Shown: positions 43,244 through 53,838, counted from the stretch's first letter. The stretch is DNA of 64,000 bases from Prostheceraeus crozeri (GCA_907163375.1 CAJQUW010003017.1:186001-250000); one strand, 5' to 3'. Notes: generated from the sequence alone by a model not told the origin. Made by a program: numbers and translations.

Positions 43244-44018
43244 CCGAAAGATCTATCATAATCTCTTCACCACCAAAATTTATTTCTTGTCCTTTCTCAT
43301 CAGTGATTCTAATGTTAATGTTGTTAATAGTTTTTCTTGTAATAGGGAAATATATTAATGTTTGTGGAAATACATTTAATCTATAACCAATGGGTACAGT
43401 AAAAGCTGGAAAACTGAATATTAAATTTGATAATTTACCATTTATATATCCTCCTTCAATAATGTCACAATGTACAACAATTGAATTTATTTCAGTTATT
43501 TTTGGAATCTTCTCACCTAAATGATAACCTTGACTATAGGTTTGTTTATTAAATCCTAATAGCTTTGACAATGATCGATCATGATTAAAATCAACTTGAT
43601 GATTTTCGTCTAAAGTAAGAGAAAATTTATTAACTGCCGGTTCAACTGCAAAATGTAATTGTTTCTTATCTTTAAATGGTATACCTAAATGTCTCTTAAT
43701 TTCATTTGATATTGATTCAACTTCGTAAGAACCAGGAAGAAAAGTTAGTACTTTCCACGTTTTGCCTTTATCAGTAGAATATCTAAATTGATCATTCACA
43801 TCTTTTATAAAATTTTGAATAGTGTTAAATGTGGAGAAACTAGTCAATGCAATTTGATAATTTTTATTTTGTTCTAAATGTAGAATGGGTTCTAAATTAC
43901 AAGTGTGTGATGAAGTAGTTGTTATAATTTTTAACGTCGTACTAAATTTTGATGAACCCAAAATCTCTGTCAAATTTTCTAAATGATTATTAATTTTGTC
44001 TAAATCTGCTGAATACAT
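43230..44018 (-). CDS. Penton-like/minor capsid protein
   Basis: The 262-aa product belongs to a conserved Polinton family: an N-terminal beta region (HLEQNKNYQIALTSFSTF), a middle SLSKLLGFNKQTYSQG and a C-terminal half GGYINGKLSNLIFSFPAF ... INIRITDEKGQEINFGGEEI. The F-x-IPVG(Y)-x-L and DE-x-G-x-x-I/L-x-F-x-G-E pattern is shared with other Polinton proteins of unknown fold. A single-jelly-roll penton role is inference from size and neighbours. It is nearly identical to 61304-62092. Confidence 0.6.
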   Translation of the reverse strand: MYSADLDKINNHLENLTEILGSSKFSTTLKIITTTSSHTCNLEPILHLEQNKNYQIALTSFSTFNTIQNFIKDVNDQFRYSTDKGKTWKVLTFLPGSYEVESISNEIKRHLGIPFKDKKQLHFAVEPAVNKFSLTLDENHQVDFNHDRSLSKLLGFNKQTYSQGYHLGEKIPKITEINSIVVHCDIIEGGYINGKLSNLIFSFPAFTVPIGYRLNVFPQTLIYFPITRKTINNINIRITDEKGQEINFGGEEIMIDLSVREV

Positions 44019-44084
44019 TTTTTAGTTAAAATTTTAAATAAATATTTTTTTAAAAAAAAATTAGAAACAACATATTTCAGCTAC

Positions 44085-44095
44085 GGGCGAAGCCC
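44085..44095. repeat. GC-rich triloop hairpin at a gene boundary
   Basis: GGGC-GAA-GCCC lies directly at the 3' end of the next minus-strand gene. Element C has the same hairpin at 61209-61219. Confidence 0.65.
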
Positions 44096-44919
44096 TAGAA
44101 CATTCGGTTCGTTACACTTTTATAATCCGCTTCATTTAGAATCTTCTTTTCTAACAGTCTTTTCAATATAGCATGAATTTCATTGAAACTAGAATTATGT
44201 CCTTCTTTTATTGCAGATAATAAAATATTCAATCTATTTAGTAATTCTTGTGGATCATCTGGTAAAAATATGGTTGTTTCTGTTTTCTGTTTTTCAGATA
44301 AACCTTTTCCTACTTTAACCCCCGTTGATAATAAATTTTCTAATTGTTTATAACGTCTAAGAGTTTTTACTGCACCAACTCTGTCTAACATAGCTTTATA
44401 TTTTATGAGATCTTCTACAGCATAATTATTTAAAGCTGCTCCTCTTAAAAGATCAACAAAATTTCTATCTAAATTAAAAGGAGATTTATCTGGTGAAAAA
44501 ATTATACCTCGAAAAGGTTGTGGAAATATTTCTTTTTGTCCGAGATAAAATCTAGGTATTATTTTTCCATCTATAAATGAAATAGAATGTTCAAATTGCA
44601 TAGATTTTGGTAATTTCTTATTAATGTTTGATTCTAGTAATCCATAGTCATCTAATATAGTTTTGTGCTCTGGATCTGTTATATCAATTTGTTTATCATT
44701 ATTTGTACTTTCTTTTTCAAGAGTTTTAAATGGTTTCATAGTTTTTTCAAAATCAGTTTTTACTTGTTCGGTTTGCTGCATTTTTTCAAACATATCAGAT
44801 TGAATACCAGCTTTTATCATTCTATGTTGAAGATGATTTTCTTTCATAATATTTCTTTGTTTTATTAACTCTTCTAATTGTTTAATTCTTTTTTGATTAT
44901 CAGCTTTAATTTTATCCAT
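44095..44919 (-). CDS. Conserved Polinton-type unknown protein
   Basis: ATG 44919 gives 274 aa. The N-terminal 60 residues are a charged coiled coil (KRIKQLEELIKQRN). The centre has GLLESNINKKLPKSMQFEHSI and FSPDKSPFNLDRNFVDLLRG. The Y-x-x-M-L-x-x-x-G-A-V-K segment ends it. Members recur next to the penton-like gene in this element type, in the position of 1986-2894 in element A. No enzyme motif is visible. Copy C differs mainly at the C terminus. Confidence 0.6.
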   Translation of the reverse strand: MDKIKADNQKRIKQLEELIKQRNIMKENHLQHRMIKAGIQSDMFEKMQQTEQVKTDFEKTMKPFKTLEKESTNNDKQIDITDPEHKTILDDYGLLESNINKKLPKSMQFEHSISFIDGKIIPRFYLGQKEIFPQPFRGIIFSPDKSPFNLDRNFVDLLRGAALNNYAVEDLIKYKAMLDRVGAVKTLRRYKQLENLLSTGVKVGKGLSEKQKTETTIFLPDDPQELLNRLNILLSAIKEGHNSSFNEIHAILKRLLEKKILNEADYKSVTNRMF

Positions 44920-45040
44920 TTTTAAAATATAATATTTGAATTTTGTGGTAACATTGGAATACAACAAAAACATTTTACTGAACAAATTATTTTTTTATTG
45001 CTTTGTTGTTTGACATCTTTTCGTTTAAAGTTTTCTCGTT

Positions 45041-45646
45041 TTAAGTTTTGTTTAATAAAGTTTTGTTTAATAAAGTTTTGCTTAAATTTTCGCTTAAAGT
45101 TTTTAGCTCTTCTAAAAAAATTTTGTCATTTTCTTCATTAGAAATTTTACCATCACTAGAAATTTTGCCATCCTGTCTATTCTTATCATCAACTTTTTCG
45201 GACTGTAATTGAAAGGTTTGATTTACTTCATTAGCTATTTGATCAAATTTTTCAATCTCATCTAACGTAATAACATTATCATCACATACTCTTTGAAAGT
45301 AGTAGTGTAGTTTATCATAGACTTCTTTAATATGTAAATGCTTAGTTTTTAATGATTTTCGTTTCTTAGTTATTAAAGATTTATCTAACATTGTAACAAG
45401 TGAAGTTGCAAAAACACCCGTACCTGTTAAAGCTGTAGCAACTACTGGAATTACTAAAACACCTGAAGATATAACAATTGTTAAAGCACCTAAACTTATT
45501 GTTAAGAATATGCCAATTCCTTGTGTTACATTCTTAACTATAGTCCATCTCTTTCTTAATTTTTTATAATGCTCTAATCTTAATAATAATTGAGATTCCT
45601 TATCTTTCATATAGCGTACTCTATCTTTGTGTTTTTCAATGTTCAT
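45041..45646 (-). CDS. Membrane-spanning conserved protein
   Basis: The 201-aa product has a charged N-terminal coil and two adjacent hydrophobic segments at about 40-90 (GIGIFLTISLGALTIVISSG and VLVIPVVATALTGTGVFATS) rich in Gly and Ala. A soluble coil follows (DEIEKFDQIANEVNQTFQLQ). Proteins of this layout recur in Polinton-like elements. Membrane insertion during entry or assembly is a guess. An upstream 35-codon frame ends in a TGA overlapping this ATG at an eight-A run (see 59544 in C). Confidence 0.6.
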   Translation of the reverse strand: MNIEKHKDRVRYMKDKESQLLLRLEHYKKLRKRWTIVKNVTQGIGIFLTISLGALTIVISSGVLVIPVVATALTGTGVFATSLVTMLDKSLITKKRKSLKTKHLHIKEVYDKLHYYFQRVCDDNVITLDEIEKFDQIANEVNQTFQLQSEKVDDKNRQDGKISSDGKISNEENDKIFLEELKTLSENLSKTLLNKTLLNKT

Positions 45647-45662
45647 TTTTTTTCAATGTCCA

Positions 45663-45911
45663 TTAAAGTAGAACTACGTTCATATGATAACGAAGGATAT
45701 ATTCTTGCGGTTTCTTCCACTTTTGTTTCTTCCATTTTTTAAAGAAATATTTTGAATAAATATTTTGAAAACAATCTTCTGAAATGGTATTTAAATCGAA
45801 ATACGTAGTTGTTTGTTTGTCGTATATTTCTAAGAACTCAGTCATGTTATTAACCTGAGGTAATATATCACCTATATTACTCAGTATAACTGTCGGATTT
45901 TCATCATTCAT
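45663..45911 (-). pseudogene. Truncated protease-like N terminus spliced into the terminal repeat
   Basis: Residues EFLEIYDKQTTTYFDL resemble the first 20 residues of the protease at 30632. Past the 13-bp repeat at 45739-45751 the frame runs into terminal-repeat sequence, and no catalytic His, Asp or Cys is present. It is therefore a fragment at the edge of the inserted segment. Confidence 0.5.
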
Positions 45912-46035
45912 TTTAAATGAAATAAATTCCAATAACTGTAATAATGTCTACTTCTTGTACAGGAAAATGAAAACAACGGCAGTGTATTTTGCATCAAATA
46001 TAATAATACAACAATCAATCTTATCATACAATTGT

Positions 46036-46252
46036 ACAATGTCAGTCTTCTACCATGAGACTGGAGAACAAAAGAAAATAGAATTACATTTCAAAATAAT
46101 CCAAAATGCAATACTACTAAGTTCCATGAATCATTCTTAAATATCAAAGATTATGTTACATACTGAAATATAGATCTATACAATGTCAGTCTTCTACCAT
46201 GAGACTGGAGAACAAAAGAAAATAGAATTACATTTCAAAATAATCCAAAATG
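46036..46252. repeat. 73-bp direct repeat (46036-46108 and 46180-46252)
   Basis: Both copies begin ACAATGTCAGTCTTCTACC and end AATAATCCAAAATG, separated by 71 bp, within the inserted segment. The copies are practically identical. Confidence 0.9.
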
Positions 46253-46348
46253 TGTTACTACTTATAAAGAAGTCTTCATAAATATGTATACATCAAATAT
46301 GTATGTACATTGCACATATCTTAAAAAGTGAAACAACACAGTTAATGT

Positions 46349-46954
46349 TCATTCATCTTGGGAACCAAACCTCATTTCTTCTATAGTTGTCGGTTGATCC
46401 AATTTTTCTATATAAATTTTGATTTCTTTAAAATGTTTTCTAACAAAACTAATGGGCATTGATGAATTTAAAAATAATACGTGTGGTAGAATTAGATCTG
46501 ATAAGTTCATCAAGAAATAACAATAACTTACGTTATAGGAAATTCTAAATAGTTCCAAGTTTACCACAAATCTGTTTTTTTTATTGTCACTCAATTCCAG
46601 AATTCTTTTAAATCCATAACCTTGATAAGCAGCACTTCTCAGCAACGACCCATGGTGCACTTTATCACTTGCAATCAGTTTTGAAATCATAGTAGCACTA
46701 TCTTCGATGGTAATGAAATGTTCTTTTGTAACATTGAACTGAGGAATTGTAGTAGTGTTAAGATACTGTTCTATTTTTACTGTAATATCCTCCACTTGTT
46801 TTTGAGAGTCCAATTTGTTCTTCTTTCTCGATTGAATTTCTAACTTCCACTCTTCAAAGTATTTATTCGCAGTTTCCTTGTGCTCTTCTTTAATTAAGTT
46901 TAGTAAAATCGGCATGTAAAACGAAAAAGCTTCTGCGGCAGTACGTTTTGGCAT
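46349..46954 (-). CDS. Unknown protein carried by the insertion
   Basis: ATG 46954 gives 201 aa. It has a mostly helical charged N-terminal half (EEHKETANKYFEEWKLEIQS). A more ordered C-terminal half follows, with SLLRSAAYQGYGFKRILELS and ISYNVSYCYFLMNLSDL. I recognise no family. The frame is open and has a defined start, so it is probably a real gene captured with this segment. No homologue is visible elsewhere in the window. Confidence 0.5.
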   Translation of the reverse strand: MPKRTAAEAFSFYMPILLNLIKEEHKETANKYFEEWKLEIQSRKKNKLDSQKQVEDITVKIEQYLNTTTIPQFNVTKEHFITIEDSATMISKLIASDKVHHGSLLRSAAYQGYGFKRILELSDNKKNRFVVNLELFRISYNVSYCYFLMNLSDLILPHVLFLNSSMPISFVRKHFKEIKIYIEKLDQPTTIEEMRFGSQDE

Positions 46955-47264
46955 TTTGCAATAAGGAAAGAAAACAGTCACTAGTTATGATTAATGGAAT
47001 TGTAAATGAAGTCTTACTTCCTACATGCTGCAGTTATATTCCACGTCTTACAAATGAATAAGTGGGTGTAGCAGCTGTTTGTTCTTTCATACATTGTTTC
47101 CTTTCAAATGTTTGAGTTGGAGGTCACAGCTCTTTACACTGAAATGCCTTTTATTCATAAATGCGAGAAGCAGATGTTCTCTACAATTGAGTGATCATCT
47201 GAGTGCAAAGCAGTAACAATAACAGGCATTGTGAGAGATTGTGTTACATTCTTAAAGAAATATT

Positions 47265-47835
47265 ATTAGTCACATGATATATTTTAAAAACCTGAAAGAT
47301 GGATAAAATTCATGAATTTGAAATTCTCAACTTTTATGATTTTTGGTGTCCTTGAACGGTCATGATTTAAGCAATGAAAATTGTAATTCTCAAATTTTGA
47401 GATTCTTAACTTTTATGATTTTTTCGGTGTCCTTGAACGGTCATGATTGTCAAAGTAAAAAAATGATCTTAATCTCAAATTTGTGATTCTTAACTTTTAT
47501 GATTTTCGGTGTCCTTGAACGGTCATGATTTTGGGGGTGAAAATTGTAATTCTCAAATTTGAGATTTTGAAAAATTTGAAAATTGGGTATTTTTAAAAAC
47601 GCCCAAATTTATGAATGTAGGTCTTCATAACCTGAAAAAGGGTTCAAATTCATGAATTTATGTCGTTTTTAAAAATGTCATTTTTTGAAAAATGGTACTT
47701 TTTGAATGGACTAAATTCATGTATTTAGGTCTTAAAAACCTGAAAAAAGGACTAAATTCATGAATTTATGTCGTTTTTAAAGATACTATTTTTTTGAATT
47801 TTATGGTGTCCTGGAACGGTCTTTTGCCCATTACT
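47265..47835 (-). repeat. Right terminal inverted repeat of element B (outer part)
   Basis: Reverse complement of the left repeat, ending GCCCATTACT. The inner part of the repeat continues beyond the insertion at about 45,655-45,751. Confidence 0.92.
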
Positions 47836-47841
47836 TATGAC
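47836..47841. repeat. 6-bp target-site duplication of element B, right
   Basis: TATGAC matches the left copy exactly. Confidence 0.9.
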
Positions 47842-47941
47842 ATTAGAAAATGATACTTAATTAATCTCTTTAAAAATCCACTGCATCTACAGATAATGTA
47901 ATCAATAAATGTTGCTTCAAACCGCTTTGCAAAAGATATAA

Positions 47942-48010
47942 GCCTGATAGGACTCGAACTTACGACCATCCTGTTGTGCTGACTTGCCAAACTACTGAAT
48001 CTGGTGCACC
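47942..48010 (-). repeat. tRNA-like sequence, probably SINE or relic
   Basis: The minus strand contains a B-box-like AGTTCGAGTCC and an upstream region able to mimic an A box (TAGTTTGGCAAG). No complete cloverleaf with paired acceptor arm is evident, so it is not called a tRNA gene. Confidence 0.4.
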
Positions 48011-48015
48011 CGATG

Positions 48016-49799
48016 AAATTCAACGGTACAGAAATATGAAATACAATTTGAATTTATATGATGAAAAGTTTGGATAAGAAGCACGCACTTCAATCATTAT
48101 GGATATTGTCATCATACAGTGCAGTGATATTGTTTGTTAGAATAATGACATCTAGTTTCCGAAAATGCTTAAAGTTGTATGTTTGCTTACAAAAGTAAAT
48201 GGAGGCTTGTAGCATTGTAGCATTGATGGACTGAGTTAAATCAAGGATATGAACGTTTCATAGAAGCGTGTGCACAATGCGGATAACTCAATCGTAAAAG
48301 CACAAATTAGGGTAATGAGAGATTTGCATGAAACCATAGTTTTATCATTCTTTCAAAAACCAAGCATTAGATTGACTATTGTCGATAAGCTTATAGATTA
48401 AAATGGTGGGCGTCTGAATTTCAGTGAAGAACAAAAATTCAATAATTTTTTTCATTACTTATTAAATGACTCTCATAAATCAACAAAAATTATTATTTTG
48501 CATTTCAGACTATAGTTTCAGTAACAAGGACTGGTATCGGCCACTAACCTTAACATTTCATACCACTGCTGGTTGCGACACATCCAGCAATTTCTCCACC
48601 AGCGCGACATGAATATATTCATTACCTTAATTCTGGAACATTGATTCTCAGTCGGGTGCCGCGGAAAGTTCAAAGAGTGATACAAGAGTGCCGTTTCGTT
48701 AATAAAATATACATTCGTAGAAATGCAGAATTTACATAATAGAAAAGCTTTGTATGCCATAATTTGGACTGTGCGATAGTCGCACCTGTCCGCACTGGTG
48801 CACCGAAGAATTTAAAAAGTCATGTTGAAGCACTTGTGCATGAGCATCAAAACAATTGTTTCGCGCTGTAGATTGTCCTGCGAACATCTTAAGGTAGGGT
48901 TCTGTCTTTGGTCAGAAGTGTTAATATTTTCTAGAAATAAATGCAAATTGTGCGAGGTACTTGGAAAATTCTGATGCTACTAAAGAGTTAGAAGTCAGTG
49001 GTCGTGAGAGATTGAGAAAATATTAGGATCCCGACCGGGATATGGATAATTATCGGGATCGAGATAACATTTATGAAACTAAGGGCTAATAGCGTGAAGT
49101 TGAGTTAGCAGTTAATGAGATTGTAAATTGTATACACTAAAGTAGTAGATAGAAATAAGCAAATGTAACTAAATAGCAGTTAATTGTCAACAATATGACG
49201 CATTGACTGATTTGTTGACCGTCAATAGAGATGAACTAGATATAACCAGAATGTTATCTAACTTTCTATGTAATAGCCTATTTATTCAGTGCCTTTAAAT
49301 CGAATATAATGTGCTTCACACAATTATACTTATCGAGATTCGGGATCCCGATAAATCTTGGCCGGGATCAGGATCAAAATTGGCATGCCGGGATGCCTCA
49401 GGATTGGGAACTCGCACGATCACGGTTAGAAAAGACTTAGATAGGCCTCTTTTAGTCACTTTTTATCAAAATTTGCAAGTGAGTCTAATCCTATTTAACC
49501 CGTCATAGTTCTAGCTAGGCTCTTTAAAAGTAAGGCACAACAGGTGTTGTAAAGATATGCAACCAGTTAACAGAACGAAACAATAAGAGCCTCCCATACA
49601 TTAAAACATCCGAAAATGCATACTTTTTTCGGATACAGCCGTAATTTTCATAAACTTTTATAAAATTAATCTTAAATAAATTATTCATGAGTTTCTTTAG
49701 GAGCTCAGAATGAGTGCACATTTATAGAATTGTTTATTATTTTGTGTATAGCATAATCCATTTTCCTCACACAACACATACTAAATACAGAAGTTGTGC
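48016..49799. other. Host intergenic with a possible short inverted-repeat element
   Basis: GATCCCG/CGGGATC-rich arms near 49,025-49,070 and 49,328-49,372 are roughly inverted around 260 bp and could be a MITE. Otherwise no feature is supported. Confidence 0.35.
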
Positions 49800-50090
49800 G
49801 AAGAATACGCTCACTTAAAAAAAAGCATGTAGCATCAACCACTGTGATTACTCGACGACAACTACAATGGTTTGGACACGTGATTAGAAGAAATCTCGAT
49901 CGATGAATTGACGAAGATCTTCAAGCTTGGCTAAGAGAAATGGACCACGAAGAAGACCTCGAGACACCTGGTTGGACCTCCTACTAAAGGAAACACGGAT
50001 ACAAGAACCGAAGCGATGACGATGGCTTGCGATCGATCAGAACGGAGGAGTGTGATCCAAACTCTGACTTTCTGACATTGTCTGACGCCC
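49800..50090 (+). mobile_element. LINE reverse-transcriptase tail, relic
   Basis: The translation contains RRQLQWFGHVIRR, a motif near the C terminus of many non-LTR reverse transcriptases, followed by in-frame stops. Only a short piece remains. Confidence 0.5.
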
Positions 50091-50918
50091 TCTAGTTTGT
50101 CAGTCGTTAACCCAACACTTCACAATAAAATTCGCCCCTTCTAATGACCAACTCAAATTCCCATCTTACAAGCGTGGTCTGTGTTTCCGAGAATCATTGT
50201 AATTAACCTTAGAATGTCCATGAGAATATCCGCCCAGGTGAAGAAATGGTGCGTAAGCACCATATGGTTCTACTCATTCAAACAAAGCGAAGAGTCAAGG
50301 TTCAATGGTTGCAAGTTATCACCTGCGTGAAAGTTTGCAACTGATATATTGCAAAATTAATTGTAGATTTTTGAACATCCCATTCAATCGAGAGAATGTT
50401 TTTTGTGACTCACTCTGTATACTAAACTAAGGGAGCCAACCTATCCTGCTAATTTGTTGGCAAATACATGTAGATCTTACAGAACTGTATTGTTGGATAG
50501 CTGTGCATATTTGTCCATTCAATGCTTAGTTCAATGAGCAAACGTTCTAAGGATGTTCTATTTCCTGGATTTTATTGTTTCTTTCGATCGTAGAGTTTGT
50601 GAAGGAAGATCAGTTAAGCTAACATTGTTCCATTTAATCCATCAGTCATGATCTCACATGTGTAATAGCTTCCTAACGGCATTCACTTCACTCCTCTTCC
50701 GAATACTATCAGGTATGTCACAGTTTTATGAAGTTCAGCTTTCCTCCGCTCATTCGCTTCCTCATCGTCGTCCGCTCCCTTTTCCTCTGATTTGTCACCT
50801 GCTCTTCCAATCTCCTCTCGCAATTTACTTCATCTTCTTTCATCGCTCTTCCCTCACTCATCACCGTGGTTCCTCTCGCAGCTTCACCACGTTCTCTCCT
50901 ACTATTGCCATCCCTTCC

Positions 50919-52007
50919 ATGTCTGGCCGGGGGAGCAGCAGTCCAGCCTCGGTGCACTTCGCGGGCCATACCTTCGATAATGACGATGGCGACGATTGTC
51001 TACCCATGGCCACTCCCTCTGCACCTTTGGAAGCATCCTCAACCGTGGCCAAGAGGCCGAGGGGTCCACTTAAACGCTCTTTCACACTGGTACCGGAGAG
51101 GATTGGGAATGCTCGGTTTAAGACTCGTTTTGGGCGACGCTTTGGGAAATCTTTGTCTTCATCTACTTCAGCTAATACGAATGCCAATCGCGCGATCGAC
51201 GTCGGCTCACTGCCACAATGCGAATTTCTCATGAAAATTTTGGCCATTCTTGTTGTCATTTTCACATTTCCACTGTGCCTAATCGTATGCATCAAGGTCA
51301 TCGCGCAGTATGAACGCGCTGTTATATTCAGACTTGGTCGCTTATTGGATGGTGCTCGAGGTCCAGGACTTATCTTCATACTGCCATGCCTCGATTCCAT
51401 CAAAACCATCGATTTACGAACTTTTACCTTCGATGTACCTACACAGGAGGTGCTAACAAAGGACTCTGTTACTGTGGCAGTCGACGCAGTCGTGTATTAT
51501 CGGATCTTTGATCCTACTATGTCGGTAGTGAACGTCGAGGATGCTAATAGATCTACGCGTCTACTTGCCGCAACCACTCTACGAAATGTGTTGGGTACCA
51601 TGGACCTCTATCAGCTACTTACAGACCGTGAAAACATTGCTGCATTGATGCAGGAATGTTTGGACGTTGCGACGGATACATGGGGCGTTAAAGTTGAGCG
51701 CGTTGAAGTCAAGGACGTGCGACTGCCGATTCAGCTGCAGAGAGCCATGGCGGCTGAGGCCGAAGCGACACGAGAAGCGAAGGCGAAAGTAATCGCTGCC
51801 GAAGGGGAAGAGGCGGCGTCCAAGTCGCTCCGGAAAGCCGGTAAAGTTCTAGCTGAGTGTCCAATCGCCCTACAACTGCGATATTTACAAACATTGAGTA
51901 GTATTTCCGCAGAGAAGAACTCAACCATCATATTTCCACTACCGATTGATATAATCAAATACATGCAACAGCGACATGATGACCCTTACGACGAGGATAA
52001 TGTGTGA
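50919..52007 (+). CDS. Stomatin-like (SPFH/band 7) protein, single exon
   Basis: ATG 50919 gives 362 aa. The N-terminal 100 residues are Ser/Pro/Arg-rich. A membrane hairpin (about 108-130, LAILVVIFTFPLCLIVCIKV) leads to the SPFH domain: YERAVIFRLGRL, GPGLIFILPCLDSI, TKDSVTVAVDAVVYYRI, ATTLRNVLGTM and WGVKVERVEVKDVRLP. A coiled segment with AMAAEAEATREAKAKVIAAEGE and a C-terminal LRYLQTLSSISAEKNSTIIFP follow. Stomatins organise membrane microdomains and regulate channels. Animal stomatin genes usually have introns, while this copy has none and remains open, so it may be a functional retrogene. No poly-A tail is seen. The longer frame upstream (from 50658) is probably untranslated. Confidence 0.9.
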   Translation: MSGRGSSSPASVHFAGHTFDNDDGDDCLPMATPSAPLEASSTVAKRPRGPLKRSFTLVPERIGNARFKTRFGRRFGKSLSSSTSANTNANRAIDVGSLPQCEFLMKILAILVVIFTFPLCLIVCIKVIAQYERAVIFRLGRLLDGARGPGLIFILPCLDSIKTIDLRTFTFDVPTQEVLTKDSVTVAVDAVVYYRIFDPTMSVVNVEDANRSTRLLAATTLRNVLGTMDLYQLLTDRENIAALMQECLDVATDTWGVKVERVEVKDVRLPIQLQRAMAAEAEATREAKAKVIAAEGEEAASKSLRKAGKVLAECPIALQLRYLQTLSSISAEKNSTIIFPLPIDIIKYMQQRHDDPYDEDNV

Positions 52008-53769
52008 CACCGCTTCCACGATGCTATAGTGCCTCAACATGGCCTCCCGGGGAGGATGGCCTTCCACATCGTTCGTGCTGAACAATTCAAACTTCACATA
52101 ACATGGCTGTGATTCGTCTGTGTCGATCGTGGATGGAATTTCGTCAGGAATCGAGTTGTTGCTTGTCAGATGTCCACTATTCCATTGTTGAGAAAAAACG
52201 AAATAATTCACAACTAATTATGAAAATAATACGTTTTATTCATAATTTGGACGAAAATGTGGTGTTGTTATAAAGTATCATCAACAACAATGGACAATCA
52301 GCATCCGACTACACGTCGGCTGACCGATTATCTGCAAGTTCTGCAGATGCAGATAGGATATGATCCAAAAATTTACCAGAAGATATTCCCCATGCGAAAT
52401 TATACATTTAAGGCAAAGTCAAATGAAGGTTATATGATCCCATCGACGTTTGGGACAGCCTCTTATCAAATGAATTTGGTTGAAACCGGTTGCTAGCCCT
52501 ACATATCTTCTTTTCAGACTGGCTTAGACCAGATTTTTTCCAACTGGTATAATTGGAGCATTCAATTTTAATTATCATGTTACTACGAAACCATGTGATA
52601 TTAAACTACATTAAGATCGGTTTTCTTTTAGCGGCGAGGAATCTTTAGTTAATTAACCCCACTTGATTTGATGTTTGTGCTTCTATCTTCCTGAGACTTG
52701 TTTTGAAACACATTCGTCGCATGTTCTCCCGAAAAGTTAGAATTCTGCATTTTTAAGATTCTAAAGTAGTGATATTTTTATAAAACGCTCGCAAAAATAA
52801 GTTTCCTCATAATTTTGATCAGATGAATTTCTGCTTTGCTTTTATCTTCGATGTCGTTACTATATTGCATAATATGAAATCTTGAAATAATGGCCATTAA
52901 TTCTTCATTACTCTTCAATGCTTTATATATACTGTATATGCAGTTACGCCGCTAGAGCTACTAAAATTGATAGAAAATGGTTATTATGTATTCTTTTGCA
53001 CATCAAAGTCCTAAATGCTTCATAATGTCGACATTCTTTTCCAAGAATGAATCTTTGAATTTGGAATTTAGAGTTTGGAAATTTTGAATATCAAATTCAA
53101 GTGGAAAATCAAGCAGCAAAAGGAAATGGTCCCCACTTTGAAAGTGCTCTCAACAGATTAGAGTTTCCAACAATTTTGATTAAGTATACAAATATCACTC
53201 GACGTCATGCTGGACAATGCAGAAGTGCTCACTATTTTTACAATTCACCTAACATAACTGAAATCAATGTTTCAATGAGCGAAAATGATGCAGAAAATCT
53301 ATAAGCCTATCTGCATGCACATGTGTATACATAGGCGTGCATGTAACTGATATCTGTATTTTATACAACTGCGTCATGTTCTGTATCATGATATCTAGCC
53401 TACATGCACTGCACATGTATGTTGTGGTGCAAGCAAGAGGTCGTGTAATCAATGCATAATCTTTGAAATTGAACATCGAAGATTTGAATTATTGTATGCA
53501 ATGAGAATAAAAGAAATAGACGGGGAATAGCATGAAATACTTTAATATCTTTCGCGAATGCTATTCATGCATTGATCAAACAGTATAAAAAACTATTTTT
53601 CAAAAAACAGTTTTGATAAATTACTGTGCCTAGTGTTGGTTAATTCATGTACATAAATTTGATCGGTGAATTACGAGGAAGTGGAAAAGATTTTTCGATA
53701 AGTGAAGTGCGATTCCGCTGTGGTGTGAAACCTCTTCCGCGCACCTCCGAGTTCTTCCTCCCAATGACT
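52008..53769. other. Host intergenic, nothing recognised
   Basis: 3' flank of the stomatin-like gene, including ATTAATTAACCCC-type AT-rich sequence. No supported gene. Confidence 0.4.
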
Positions 53770-53838
53770 ATTGTCTGTCGCTGGACTCGAACCTCTTAAA
53801 TATTGATCTCTAATGCAGTTAACCACTGTGTCGCAGAA
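53770..53838 (-). repeat. tRNA-derived SINE-like piece
   Basis: The minus strand has ACAGTGGTTAACTGC (A-box-like) and GAGGTTCGAGTCC (B box) at a spacing suited to a tRNA promoter. The arms do not form a normal tRNA, so a SINE head is more likely. Confidence 0.45.

Larger units (their letters stand above)
45752..47264. other. 1.5-kb insertion inside the right terminal repeat of B
   Basis: The segment interrupts sequence that is continuous in the left repeat of B and in C. TTAAAGAAATATT stands at both edges (45739-45751 and 47252-47264). Inside are an unknown gene, a protease-like fragment and a 73-bp direct repeat. The edges could be target duplications or microhomology. Confidence 0.75.
29924..47835. 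mobile_element. Complete Polinton/Maverick-type element B (17.9 kb)
   Basis: Terminal inverted repeats begin AGTAATGGGCAAAAG and end with the complement, flanked by TATGAC. Inside are adenain-like protease, integrase, capsid candidate, minor capsid, PolB and packaging ATPase, plus a penton-like gene. Composition is very AT-rich, with long A and T runs. PolB and the ATPase carry nonsense codons that copy C lacks, so this copy is probably not autonomous. Confidence 0.95.

Noticed and set aside
43138..43386. CRISPR-like or coding seven-residue repeat
   Set aside because: The 21-bp units are contiguous without spacers, and the plus-strand frame opposes the 3' end of a real gene. It is a tandem repeat.
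47942..48010. Functional tRNA gene
   Set aside because: A and B box-like motifs are present, but I cannot build a full cloverleaf. A SINE or relic fits better.
50658..50918. N-terminal extension of the stomatin-like protein
   Set aside because: The extra residues are low-complexity, without family match. ATG 50919 fits stomatin architecture better.
53770..53838. Functional tRNA gene
   Set aside because: Promoter boxes are visible, but acceptor and anticodon arms are not convincing.
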